Positions 7,864-16,230 of a stretch of DNA of 64,000 bases are shown here, piece by piece. The notes beneath the pieces were generated by a model that worked only from the letters and a program-made list of their open reading frames with translations, was not told where the DNA came from and searched no databases. The position numbers and the translations under genes are program-made. Each line of letters opens with the position of its first letter. Position 1 is the stretch's first letter. Source of the DNA: CAYRSS01 sp964426945 (lineage in GTDB: Bacteria; Planctomycetota; Phycisphaerae; UBA1845); NCBI GenBank assembly GCA_964426945.1, contig CAYRSS010000007.1, positions 57,964 to 121,963 of the forward strand, given 5' to 3'.

Positions 7864-8712
7864 TCACGCGCCCCGGTCGCAGGACAGCGCCAGTCCTCGG
7901 CGTCGCATGGTGCGCATCGACGCGAGCCCCGCGATGGACAGCGCCATCGTCGCGGGGGTGGTGACGCCGCACATGATCGGCGAGGCGCACTCCTGCACGA
8001 CGACGGTGGCGGCGTTGCTCTCGATGAAGGAATCGTCGGTGTCGAAGACGCGGACGCGATAGCTGGCGGTGTCGTCGAGCGTGGTGCGTGTCAGGCGGAG
8101 GGTCGAGCTGGTCGCCCCGGCGATCACCTCGCCGTTTTTCAGCCACTGGTAGCCGTCGAGGCGGCTGCCCACCGCCTGTACCGTCAGGATGAAATCGCGC
8201 CCCAGGCAGGCGGTTCCGCCGCGCGGATGGGTGGTGATGGTGGTCTCGATCTCGCAGACCGGCTCGCTGAAATCCCAGAACTCGCACGGGTCGCAGGCGA
8301 CGTCGGCGAAGCCGCGCGGGCGCATGTTGGTGGACTCGGGCTCAAGCGTGAAGGTGTTGATCTGCACGACGTTGATGCCCGAGTTGTCGAGCCACCACAG
8401 CGTGCGCAGGCCGTCGGCGTCGGTGGCGTAGGCGATGAGGCCCACCAGGTCTTCGCCGAAGAAGACGTCGCCGTTGTCATCCACGAACGAGCCGGTGATG
8501 GTGACGTCCACGCCGCTGACCAGCCGCAGTTCGCCGGTGGCCCGGACGACAACCAGCTCGGCGTTGGCGGCGTTGACGACGCCGCAGTTGGAGCCCGAAC
8601 TCGCGTCGATGTACACGTCCCACGGGGGCAGCAGAGACTGACCGCGGGCCGCCGCAGCGGTCAGGGCCGCCGCGATGATCGCGCATCCGATGCAGAAACG
8701 ATGACGAAGCAT
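7864..8712 (-). CDS. Secreted Ig-like domain protein with CG-hydrophobic-RRR tail (282 aa)
   Basis: The start at 8712 (MLRHRFCIGC) has AGGAG ten bases upstream; the frame is open from 8754 but without a ribosome site. A signal peptide ends near TAAAARGQ. Residues of about 20-140 form a domain shared with the next upstream gene (WDVYID...CGVVNAANAELVVV...GELRLVSG...GDVFFGED). One Ig-like fold follows, containing YQWLKNGEVIAGATSSTL and DDTASYRVRVFD. The end is CGVTTPATMALSIAGLASMR plus MRRRG, which looks like a cell-envelope sorting or anchoring signal but lacks PEP. Function unknown; probably a surface adhesin-like protein. Confidence 0.75.
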   Translation of the reverse strand: MLRHRFCIGCAIIAAALTAAAARGQSLLPPWDVYIDASSGSNCGVVNAANAELVVVRATGELRLVSGVDVTITGSFVDDNGDVFFGEDLVGLIAYATDADGLRTLWWLDNSGINVVQINTFTLEPESTNMRPRGFADVACDPCEFWDFSEPVCEIETTITTHPRGGTACLGRDFILTVQAVGSRLDGYQWLKNGEVIAGATSSTLRLTRTTLDDTASYRVRVFDTDDSFIESNAATVVVQECASPIMCGVTTPATMALSIAGLASMRTMRRRGLALSCDRGA

Positions 8713-8843
8713 GACCAAGGCACTCCTGTAGTTTCCGATTGAGCGCCGCCGCATGGTGGCCGCGCGGGCGCATCTTCGCGTGGGGCGGATGGCCCGTCAG
8801 CCCCTCCGGCCGCACGCCTGACAAGTTCCTGCGCCCCGCAGCC

Positions 8844-10487
8844 TCAGCGGCGGCGCCTGGCGCCGCGGATCGTGACCAGCCCCGCGGCGGTCAGGGCCAT
8901 GGCCATCGAACCGCCCGCTCCGCACACGATCACCGTGCCTCCGCCGGTCGGACAGCTCCGCACGTTCAGCGTCGCCGAGCCGCCGGCGATGCGCACGTTG
9001 TTGACCGTGATGATATCCACCGAGTACACGCCCTCGTCCAGCTCGCTGGTGTTGCGGATCCGCAGAAGAGCGCCGTTCGAGGCGGGAATCGAGACGCCGT
9101 CGAAGAACCACTCGTAGGCCGCGATGTCTCCTTCGGCCTGGATCGAGAACTCGGCCGTGTCTCCGTCGCACACGCTGTCGTTGTCCGGCCCGCGGACGAT
9201 GAGCACGTCTTCGCAGATCTGAACCTCCACATCGGCGGCCTCCAGCTCGACCTCCGTGCCGTCAAGCAGGACGACGTAGGGGCGATAGAGCCCGTCGTCG
9301 GCGAGGCCGGCGTTCTCGACGACGAGGATTTCGCCGTCCGAGCCGGGGATTTCGACGTTTTCGAAGACCCAGTAGAAGCCGGCCACATCCGCGCCGCGGA
9401 CATCGATGTCCAGCACGATGTCGTCGCCCTCGCAGACTTCCGTGTCATCCGCCTGCTTGACGATCTCGAAATCGAGGCAGCTCTCCACCGCAAGCGAGGC
9501 CAGATCGCTGATCAGCCGCGATCCGTCATCCAGAATCACGTCGACCTCGTAGAGGCCGTCATCCTCAAGGCCGACGGACAGGATGATCAGCGTGTCCGCG
9601 TTCGACCGGTTGATCGCCCGGCCGTTGTGATACCACTGGTAGCCCGCGACGCGGCCGCCGACCACGTCGACCCCGAACACGACATCGTCGCCCACGCAGG
9701 CCTCCTGGTCGTCGGGCTGGCCGAGGATCACCGTCGGGTCGCAATCGGCCACGGTGACCAGCGCCGCTTCCGAGGTGTACATGAACGCGCCGATGTACGC
9801 GTCCAGTTCATACGAACCTTCGTCCGCAAAGCCCGCGTTCTCGATGACGAGCACCTTGTCGGTTGCGCCGGGAATCGGCACGCCGTCGAGGAACCACTGA
9901 AACTCCGGGATCACGTTGCCGTAGGTGATGACGTTGAGCACGACGTCGTCGCCGGCACAGACGGTGCGGTCCTGGGGCGAAAAGAGGATCTCGAACTCCT
10001 CGTCGCCGCACTCGGCCAGGGGCTCATCCCAGAACGGGCAGCCGCCGCAGGGAACATCCACGAAATCGATCGGCCGCAGGTCGCCGAAGTCCGGCGTCAG
10101 CGTGACAGGGTCGAGGTAGGTGACGAAGGCGCCGGTCGGGTCGAACCACCACATGGTGCGGAAGCCTTCGCCGTCGTTGTCGAAAGCGATGAATCCCGTG
10201 AACACGCCGTCGACGAAGACGTCGCCGTCGGTCTCGACCAGCGAGCCGGGCACGATGCGGTCCGTGCCGTTGACCACGACCAGCTCGCCGGTATCGGCCA
10301 GGACGACGAGGTCGAAGTTTTCCGTGTTGACCACGTCACACCGCGAGGGGGAGCCGGGGTCGTCGTAGGTGTCCCACGGCAGGAACTGGCCGCGGGCGGT
10401 CGGCGTGGCGAAGGTCAGGATCACGGCGATCAGCAGGGGGCTCGCGGCGCGCGCGCGTCCTGCGCCGGCCAGGGCTGGGCGTGGCAT
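8844..10487 (-). CDS. Secreted protein with four Ig-like domains, paralog of 7864-8712
   Basis: I place the start at 10487 (MPRPALAGAG), where AGGAG lies eight bases upstream; the open frame to 10652 lacks support. A signal peptide (SPLLIAVILTFATPTARGQ) leads into the same N-terminal domain as the downstream paralog (WDTYDD...CDVVNTENFDLVVL...GELVVVNG...GDVFVDG). About four Ig-like repeats follow, each with a 'C.GDD.V...' strand, a 'F.WF.DGV.IPG' or 'YQWYHNGRAI' strand and a 'DEG.Y.(L/V)D' strand. The tail VCGAGGSMAMALTAAGL ends in RRRR. Acidic composition suggests an extracellular, possibly calcium-binding protein. Confidence 0.78.
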   Translation of the reverse strand: MPRPALAGAGRARAASPLLIAVILTFATPTARGQFLPWDTYDDPGSPSRCDVVNTENFDLVVLADTGELVVVNGTDRIVPGSLVETDGDVFVDGVFTGFIAFDNDGEGFRTMWWFDPTGAFVTYLDPVTLTPDFGDLRPIDFVDVPCGGCPFWDEPLAECGDEEFEILFSPQDRTVCAGDDVVLNVITYGNVIPEFQWFLDGVPIPGATDKVLVIENAGFADEGSYELDAYIGAFMYTSEAALVTVADCDPTVILGQPDDQEACVGDDVVFGVDVVGGRVAGYQWYHNGRAINRSNADTLIILSVGLEDDGLYEVDVILDDGSRLISDLASLAVESCLDFEIVKQADDTEVCEGDDIVLDIDVRGADVAGFYWVFENVEIPGSDGEILVVENAGLADDGLYRPYVVLLDGTEVELEAADVEVQICEDVLIVRGPDNDSVCDGDTAEFSIQAEGDIAAYEWFFDGVSIPASNGALLRIRNTSELDEGVYSVDIITVNNVRIAGGSATLNVRSCPTGGGTVIVCGAGGSMAMALTAAGLVTIRGARRRR

Positions 10488-10811
10488 GCTCTCGTCTCCT
10501 TGGGGCGGCGGTCCGCGCGATCGCGGCGGCCGTCTTTGGGCGATTATCGCCGGATTCACGAGTCCGGCCAGCCCGCGGGTGCCCTTGCGCGCGCCATGCG
10601 GGGGCCTGGTTCCGCGGCCATCGGCCTGTTTTGACGCTCCCGCGGGGGCCACCTAGGATCACGCGGCGGGCTGACGCCGAGGTCGGCGGCCGGCTCCGCC
10701 GCGTTTGCGGGAGGGCGGCCGCCCCGAGGGCCGCGACATGCAGGCCGCCGCCGGACCGGGCCGTATCGCGGTGCGGGAACGTCACCGCGCGGCCGCAGCG
10801 GAGGGCACGAC
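10488..10811. other. Divergent intergenic region between the Ig-like protein gene and folE
   Basis: About 320 very GC-rich bases separate the two divergent starts. I found no convincing -35/-10 pair, hairpin terminator or small gene in it, although both promoters must lie here. Confidence 0.4.
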
Positions 10812-11366
10812 ATGGACCTGAAGCGCATCGAGGCCGCCGTCCGCGAGATTCTCGTCGCCGTCGGCGAGGATCCCGACCGCGAGGGGCTGCGGCGCACGCC
10901 GCACCGCGTGGCGAAGATGTACGCCGAGCTCTTCGCCGGCCTGGTCAAGAATCCCGCCGCGCATCTCGAGACCGCCTTCACCGAGAGCTACGACGAACTG
11001 GTGGTGCTGCGCGACATTCCCTTCAACTCGATGTGCGAGCATCACCTGATGCCCTTTGAGGGCAAGGCGCACGTGGCCTACCTGCCCGACGGCCAGGTGG
11101 TGGGCATTTCCAAGCTCGCCCGCGTCGTGGACGACTTTGCCCATCGGCCGCAGGTGCAGGAGCGGCTGACGTCGCAGATTGCCAACCTGCTGATGGACCG
11201 GCTGGAGGCGAAGGGGGTGGCGGTGGTGATCGAGGCGACGCATGCCTGCATGACCTGCCGCGGCATCAAGAAGGCCGGGAGCCTGATGGTCACGTCGGCC
11301 GTGCGTGGCCTGTGCCGCAGCGACGCCCGCACCCGCAGCGAGGTGATGACGTTGCTGCACCGGTGA
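10812..11366 (+). CDS. folE: GTP cyclohydrolase I
   Basis: Cytoplasmic zinc enzyme converting GTP to 7,8-dihydroneopterin triphosphate, the first step of folate/pterin synthesis. At 184 residues it has the family length. Zinc ligands are Cys75 and His78 in MCEHHLMPF and Cys146 in ATHACMTCRG. The active-site segments GKAHVAYLP, GISKLARVVDDFAHRPQVQE and TSAVRG are intact. ATG at 10812 follows GGAGGGCACG. An octamer repeat array begins immediately at the stop codon. A degenerate pterin-synthase homologue lies far away at 53469. Confidence 0.97.
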   Translation: MDLKRIEAAVREILVAVGEDPDREGLRRTPHRVAKMYAELFAGLVKNPAAHLETAFTESYDELVVLRDIPFNSMCEHHLMPFEGKAHVAYLPDGQVVGISKLARVVDDFAHRPQVQERLTSQIANLLMDRLEAKGVAVVIEATHACMTCRGIKKAGSLMVTSAVRGLCRSDARTRSEVMTLLHR

Positions 11367-11444
11367 AACGTCCAGAAGTCCAAAAGTCCAAACTAGTGGG
11401 CGGCGGGGACTGTGTTTTCGCGTTTCCACGTTTCCACGTTTCTC
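11367..11444. repeat. Octamer-period tandem repeat array A
   Basis: Directly after the folE stop come three octamers (AACGTCCA, GAAGTCCA, AAAGTCCA; 11367-11390). A non-repetitive centre of about 30 bases follows, then three octamers CGTTTCCA, CGTTTCCA, CGTTTCTC (11421-11444). Array B at 13035-13148 has the same two-part layout and closely related words. Confidence 0.8.
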
Positions 11445-11540
11445 CTTCCCCGTTCGAACCTCGCCGGTTACCGTACGTATTGATTGGCATCCCAGGGCGT
11501 CGCCCGTCGCACTCGTCCCGTCGGGAGCAAGGACACCACT

Positions 11541-12338
11541 ATGAAGCAATGGCTGCGGGAACTGGATGATCTCCTGCGCGGGAGTCGAACGGACCCGCGA
11601 AGGCTCGCGGAAGGGCGGATCGATCTGCCGCTGGGCAGGTTCGTGGTGCTCGCGATCGTGCTCGGCGCGACGTACGGCTTCTTCATGGGCTGGTACGCGA
11701 TCCTCGGCCGGAAGGATCCGCAGGTTGTGCAGTTGATCTCCTCAATGGTGAAGCTGCCGCTGCTCTTCTTCGTGACGCTCGTCGTCACGTTTCCCTCGCT
11801 GTATGTGTTCAACGCGCTCGTCGGTTGCCGCCTGTCCGCCCTCTCGACGCTCAAGCTGCTGGTCGGGGCGATCGCCGTGAATGTGACGGTGGCCGCCTCG
11901 CTCGGGCCGATTCTCGCGTTCTTCACGCTCAACACCGACAGCTATCCGTTCATGGTCGTGCTCAACGTCATGCTCCTGGGGATCTCCGGGATCGTTGGGC
12001 TCAGCTTTCTGCTGCAGACGCTCCGTCGTCTCTCGGCCGCCACCGCGCCGCCGCTGGCGCTGCCTGTGCCCGCCGCGGAGGGTGAGACGCCGCCGCCCGC
12101 GCGAGAGCCCGGCGCCCTCGACCCGAGGGCGGTGCAGGCCCCGCCGGACGCGGTCGGCAGTGCCAAGCTGATCTTTCGAATCTGGGTGCTGATCTACGCG
12201 CTCGTCGGCGCGCAGACGGGTTGGCTGCTGCGGCCGTTCATCGGTTCGCCGACGATGGAGTTTGCCTTCCTCCGCGTCCGCGACGGCAACGTGTTCGCCT
12301 CGATCGCCGCCACGGTGAAGGGGCTCATCGGAGGCTAG
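11541..12338 (+). CDS. Integral membrane protein of unknown function, first of a tandem paralogous pair (265 aa)
   Basis: About six hydrophobic segments. Start chosen at ATG 11541 (MKQWLRELDDLL), which has AAGGA seven bases upstream, over a TTG at 11484. Landmarks shared with the next gene are a Y/G-rich first helix (ATYGFFMGWYAIL / APVYGGVMGTYGL), a segment MVKLPLLFFVT / MKMPVLLMATT, FVFNxLxG-like turns and the C-terminal GAQTGWLLRPFIGSPTMEF / GTQMGWMLRPFIGSPDMHV. A Pro/Glu-rich loop interrupts the middle. Similar LRPFIGSP proteins carry only uninformative names in databases as I remember them. Function unknown; the pair may form a heterodimer. Confidence 0.8.
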   Translation: MKQWLRELDDLLRGSRTDPRRLAEGRIDLPLGRFVVLAIVLGATYGFFMGWYAILGRKDPQVVQLISSMVKLPLLFFVTLVVTFPSLYVFNALVGCRLSALSTLKLLVGAIAVNVTVAASLGPILAFFTLNTDSYPFMVVLNVMLLGISGIVGLSFLLQTLRRLSAATAPPLALPVPAAEGETPPPAREPGALDPRAVQAPPDAVGSAKLIFRIWVLIYALVGAQTGWLLRPFIGSPTMEFAFLRVRDGNVFASIAATVKGLIGG

Positions 12339-12343
12339 CCCAC

Positions 12344-13009
12344 GTGATCGCCGCCCTGCGTCATTGCGATGCGCTGCTCCACGGCACGTTGCAGTTCGAT
12401 CCCCGGTCGCGCCTTCCGCGCCCGTGGTGGTGGATGCCGCTGATCACCCTGGCGCTGGCACCGGTGTACGGCGGGGTGATGGGCACCTACGGCCTGCAAA
12501 GCCCCGAGCGTCTGTGGCAGGTCGCCTTCGCCGCGATGAAGATGCCCGTCCTTCTGATGGCCACGACGCTGCTGTGCCTGCCCGGTTTTTTCGTGTTCAA
12601 CACCCTCCTCGGCCTGCGCGACGACTTTCACGACGCCGTGCAGGCGGTGTTCGCCGGCCAGGCCGGCATGAGCGTCGCGCTCGCGGCCCTCGCGCCGCTG
12701 ACGCGTTTCTGGTACTTCTCTGACGACAGCTACCGCGCCGCCGTGATCTTCAACGTGGCGATGATGGCGCTGGCCACCGCGGCCGGGCAGATCGTGATGC
12801 TCCGCTACTACCGCATCCTGATCGCCCGCCATCGCCTCCACCGCCTCGCTCTTGTCGCCTGGGTCGCGCTGTACGCGTTCGTCGGGACGCAGATGGGATG
12901 GATGCTGCGGCCGTTCATCGGCTCGCCGGACATGCACGTGCGGTTCTTCCGCGAGGAAGCGTTCACGAATGCGTACGTGAACGTGTTTCACCTGTTTTTC
13001 GGGGGGTAG
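12344..13009 (+). CDS. Integral membrane protein of unknown function, second of the tandem pair (221 aa)
   Basis: Starts at GTG 12344, five bases after the previous stop, with GGAGG overlapping the end of the upstream gene; a longer in-frame opening from 12221 is antisense-like sequence inside the first gene. The product has about six hydrophobic helices and repeats the same landmarks as its neighbour (GGVMGTYGL, KMPVLLMATTLLCLPGFFVF, WMLRPFIGSP). It lacks the neighbour's Pro-rich loop. Gene duplication followed by coupled expression is the simplest reading. Octamer arrays sit just beyond each end of the two-gene unit. Confidence 0.8.
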   Translation: MIAALRHCDALLHGTLQFDPRSRLPRPWWWMPLITLALAPVYGGVMGTYGLQSPERLWQVAFAAMKMPVLLMATTLLCLPGFFVFNTLLGLRDDFHDAVQAVFAGQAGMSVALAALAPLTRFWYFSDDSYRAAVIFNVAMMALATAAGQIVMLRYYRILIARHRLHRLALVAWVALYAFVGTQMGWMLRPFIGSPDMHVRFFREEAFTNAYVNVFHLFFGG

Positions 13010-13034
13010 CGGTTCGTTCAGCGTGTGCTGGGGG

Positions 13035-13148
13035 AAACGTCTAAACGTCCAAACGTCAAGAAGTCCAAACGCCCAAATAATGCGGGAGGGTCGGCGTAGG
13101 TCACGTTCGCACGTTCTCACGTTCTCACATTATCACGTTTCCACGTTT
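13035..13148. repeat. Octamer-period tandem repeat array B, running into the 3' end of czcA
   Basis: Left half 13035-13074: AAACGTCT, AAACGTCC, AAACGTCA, AGAAGTCC, AAACGCCC. A centre of 26 bases follows. Right half 13101-13148: TCACGTTC, GCACGTTC, TCACGTTC, TCACATTA, TCACGTTT, CCACGTTT. The right half includes the stop codon and last codons of the minus-strand czcA gene (stop at 13125-13127). Confidence 0.85.
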
Positions 13149-16100
13149 CCCCACCAGCGAATACACCACCGGCAGGACCAGCAGCGTCAGCATGGTCGAC
13201 GTCACCACGCCGCCGATGACGACGGTGGCCAGCGGGCGCTGGACTTCGGCGCCGACGCCCGTGCTCAGGGCCATGGGCACGAAGCCCAAGCTGGCCACCA
13301 GGCCGGTCATCAGCACGGGGCGCAAGCGCGTCAGGGCGGTCTGCCGGATGGCCTCGCGCAGCGGCAGCCCCTCGGCCAGCAATGCCCGCAGGTGAGAGAC
13401 GAACACCATGTCGCCCAGCACCGACACGCCCGACATCGCCACGAATCCCACGCCGGCGGAGATCGAGAAGGGCATGTCGCGCAGCCACAGCGCCATCACG
13501 CCACCCACCGCGCCCAGCGGCAGCGTCAGGAAGATGCGGATGGCGTCGGTCACACGGTGGTAGGTCATGTAGAGGAGGATGAAGATCAGCCCCAGGGCCA
13601 GCGGCACGACGAGCGTCAGCCGCTTTGAGGCCCGCTGAAGGTGCTCAAACTGTCCGCCGTAGCGCACAAAGTACCCCGGCGGGATGCGGTCCGCCATTTC
13701 GGCGGCGATCCGCCGCTGGGCCTCGGCCACGAACCCGGCGAGGTCGCGGCCGCGGACGTTGCACTGCACGGTGATGCGGCGCTGGCCCCACTCACGCAGG
13801 ATGGCCGCCGGGCCGGATTCGATGGTGACCTCGGCCAGTTGAGAGAGCGGCAGGCGCTGCCCCGACGCCGTGGGGATGACCAGGTCGGCCAGGCGCTGCG
13901 GGTCGGTCCGGTAGATGTCCGGGAGGCGGACGGTCAACGGCACGCGGGTCTGGCCGTCGCGGACTTCGCCGACGTGGAGGTTGCCCACGGCGGCCACGAA
14001 CTCGAGGACCTCCTGCGCGGGGATGCCGTAGCGGGCCAGCTGCTCCTGCCGGAGGCGGATGTTCAGCACCGGCTGGCCGGTGAGCTGCTCGGTGACGGCG
14101 TCTTCACAGCCGGGGATGTCGCGGAGGAGTTTCTCGACGTCGGTGGCGAGGGTCCGCAGCGTCTCGAAGTCGTCGCCGAAGATCTTGACGCCGAGGTCGC
14201 TGCGCACCCCCGCGACCATTTCGTTGACGCGAAGCTCGATCGGCTGGGCAAACATCGTCCGCATCGCCGGCATGAAGGCAAGCTCGCCCTGCATGGCCTC
14301 GACCAGCTCCTCCTGCGTACGCGCCCTGGTCCACTGGTCGCGCGGCTTGAGCGTCATGAACACGTCGGTCAGCTCGACGCCCATCGGGTCGGTCGCCACC
14401 TCGGCGGTGCCGGTGCGCGACCAGATGTGCTCGATTTCGTCGGGGAAGCGCCCCAGCAGCAGCTGCTCGATGCGCGTGCCGTAGCGGATCGACTCATCGA
14501 TCGACACGCCCGAGAGCCGGACGGTGTTGATGACGATCGCCTCCTCGGAGAGGCGCGGAATGAACACCGCGCCCAGTCCCATTGCCACGAACACCCCCGC
14601 CACCAGCGCGAGCCCGGCCATCGTCAGCACGAGGCCGCGCGCCCGCATCACAAGCCCGAGCACCGGTTCATAGAGGCGCTTGATCAGGCGGACCGCCAGC
14701 GGCTCGGCGTGACTCGGGCGGTCGGGCAGCAGCAGGCTGGCGAGCACGGGCATGAGCGTGAGCGAGAGGATTGCCGAACCGGCGAGGGCGAACACCACGG
14801 TCAGCGCCATCGGGGCGAAGAGGCGACCCTCCATCCCTTCGAGCGTCAGGATGGGCAGGTAGACGATCATGATGATCAGTTCGCCGAAGAGTGTCGGCTT
14901 GCGCACCTCGATCGCGGCGTCGCGGACGATGTCGATGCGTGATCGCGACCCGGCCGACTCGCCCAGCCGTCGGACGCTGTTCTCGACCATGATGACCGAG
15001 CTGTCGACGAGCAGTCCGAAGTCGATGGCCCCGAGGCTCATGAGGCTGCCGGCGATGCCGGCCTGCAGCATGGCGCTGCCCGCGAAGAGCATCGACAGCG
15101 GAATCGCCAGCGCGACAATCAACCCCGCCCGCAGGTTCCCGAGGAATGCGAAGAGCACCACGATGACGAGGATCGCACCTTCGAAGAGATTCCTCCGCAC
15201 GGTCTCCAGCACGTGGTTCACGAGCGTGGTGCGGTTGTAGACCGTTGTCGCGTTCACGCCCTCGGGCAGCGTGCGGACGATCTGCTCCATGCGCTGCGCC
15301 AGGCGGATGGAGGCCTCCCGCGTGTTCTCGCCCATGATGGTGAAACAGAGGCCGAGCACGGCCTCGCCGCGGCCCTGGTATGTCACCGCGCCGCGGCGGA
15401 TCTCGTGGCCGTCGATGACGCTGCCGACGTCGCCGACGCGGACGTAGGACCCCCCTTCGGCGCGAAGGACGATCTGGTCGATCTGCTCGACCGACGTGAC
15501 CAGCGCTGAGCCCTGCACGATGAGCGATTCGCCCGCGCGGGTGATGATGCCCCCGCCAACGACGGCGTTGTTGCGCTGCAGGGCCTCGACGATATCCAGC
15601 AGCGTCATGTCGTACTTCAGCAGCCGGACCGGATCGACCACCACCTGAAACTGCCGCTCGAGGCCGCCCCAGCTGTTGACCTCGGCGACGCCGGGCACGC
15701 TGCGAAGCTGGGGGCGGATGATCCAGTCCTGGATCGTGCGCAGCTCCGAGAGCGAATGGCCTTCGCCCGTCACCACGTAGTGGAACACCTCACCCAGCCC
15801 GGTTGAGACTGGTCCCATCTCCGGGCGCTCGATGCCGCCTGGCAGTTCGACGGCCGCCAGCCGCTCGCTCACGAGCTGGCGGGCGAGGTAGATGTCCGTG
15901 CCGTCGCGGAACATCAGCGTGACCTGCGACAGGCCGAAGCGCGAGAGCGATCGGACCTCGGTCAGCCCGGTCAGGCCGCTGATCGCCAGCTCGACGGGCA
16001 GGGTGAGTTGCTGCTCGACCTCCGCCGGCGAGAGGGCAGGGGCGACGGTGTTGATCTGCACCTGCACCGGCGTGGTGTCGGGGAAGGCGTCGAGCGGCAG

Positions 16101-16199
16101 GTGGGCGAAGGAGTACAAGCCCAGCCCAGCCATGACGATCGTCGCAGCGATCACCAGCCAGCGGTAGTTCAGCGAGAAGTTGATGATCGCGTTGAGCAT
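13125..16199 (-). CDS. czcA: Heavy-metal efflux RND pump, CzcA/CusA family
   Basis: Inner-membrane proton-driven pump of a tripartite system exporting divalent or monovalent metal ions. Length 1024, with the RND layout of one N-terminal helix, a periplasmic domain, TM2-7, a second periplasmic domain and TM8-12. Family landmarks are HLPLDAFPDTTPVQVQINT, EVEQQLTLPVE, FGLSQVTLMFRDGTDIY, and DFGLLVDSSVIMVEN in TM4, where HME members carry the coupling acidic residues. It ends a four-gene metal operon, 31 bases after czcB. The last eight residues (GKRGNVIM) are written by an octamer repeat array. Metal specificity cannot be fixed from sequence. Confidence 0.95.
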   Translation of the reverse strand: MLNAIINFSLNYRWLVIAATIVMAGLGLYSFAHLPLDAFPDTTPVQVQINTVAPALSPAEVEQQLTLPVELAISGLTGLTEVRSLSRFGLSQVTLMFRDGTDIYLARQLVSERLAAVELPGGIERPEMGPVSTGLGEVFHYVVTGEGHSLSELRTIQDWIIRPQLRSVPGVAEVNSWGGLERQFQVVVDPVRLLKYDMTLLDIVEALQRNNAVVGGGIITRAGESLIVQGSALVTSVEQIDQIVLRAEGGSYVRVGDVGSVIDGHEIRRGAVTYQGRGEAVLGLCFTIMGENTREASIRLAQRMEQIVRTLPEGVNATTVYNRTTLVNHVLETVRRNLFEGAILVIVVLFAFLGNLRAGLIVALAIPLSMLFAGSAMLQAGIAGSLMSLGAIDFGLLVDSSVIMVENSVRRLGESAGSRSRIDIVRDAAIEVRKPTLFGELIIMIVYLPILTLEGMEGRLFAPMALTVVFALAGSAILSLTLMPVLASLLLPDRPSHAEPLAVRLIKRLYEPVLGLVMRARGLVLTMAGLALVAGVFVAMGLGAVFIPRLSEEAIVINTVRLSGVSIDESIRYGTRIEQLLLGRFPDEIEHIWSRTGTAEVATDPMGVELTDVFMTLKPRDQWTRARTQEELVEAMQGELAFMPAMRTMFAQPIELRVNEMVAGVRSDLGVKIFGDDFETLRTLATDVEKLLRDIPGCEDAVTEQLTGQPVLNIRLRQEQLARYGIPAQEVLEFVAAVGNLHVGEVRDGQTRVPLTVRLPDIYRTDPQRLADLVIPTASGQRLPLSQLAEVTIESGPAAILREWGQRRITVQCNVRGRDLAGFVAEAQRRIAAEMADRIPPGYFVRYGGQFEHLQRASKRLTLVVPLALGLIFILLYMTYHRVTDAIRIFLTLPLGAVGGVMALWLRDMPFSISAGVGFVAMSGVSVLGDMVFVSHLRALLAEGLPLREAIRQTALTRLRPVLMTGLVASLGFVPMALSTGVGAEVQRPLATVVIGGVVTSTMLTLLVLPVVYSLVGKRGNVIM

Positions 16200-16230
16200 G
16201 CGCGCCTCGTCGGAATCGTGGTCGACAATG

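Noticed and set aside
11367..13148. Possible CRISPR array from short regular repeats
   Set aside because: The period is 8 bp with no spacers and no cas genes; it is a tandem repeat, not CRISPR.
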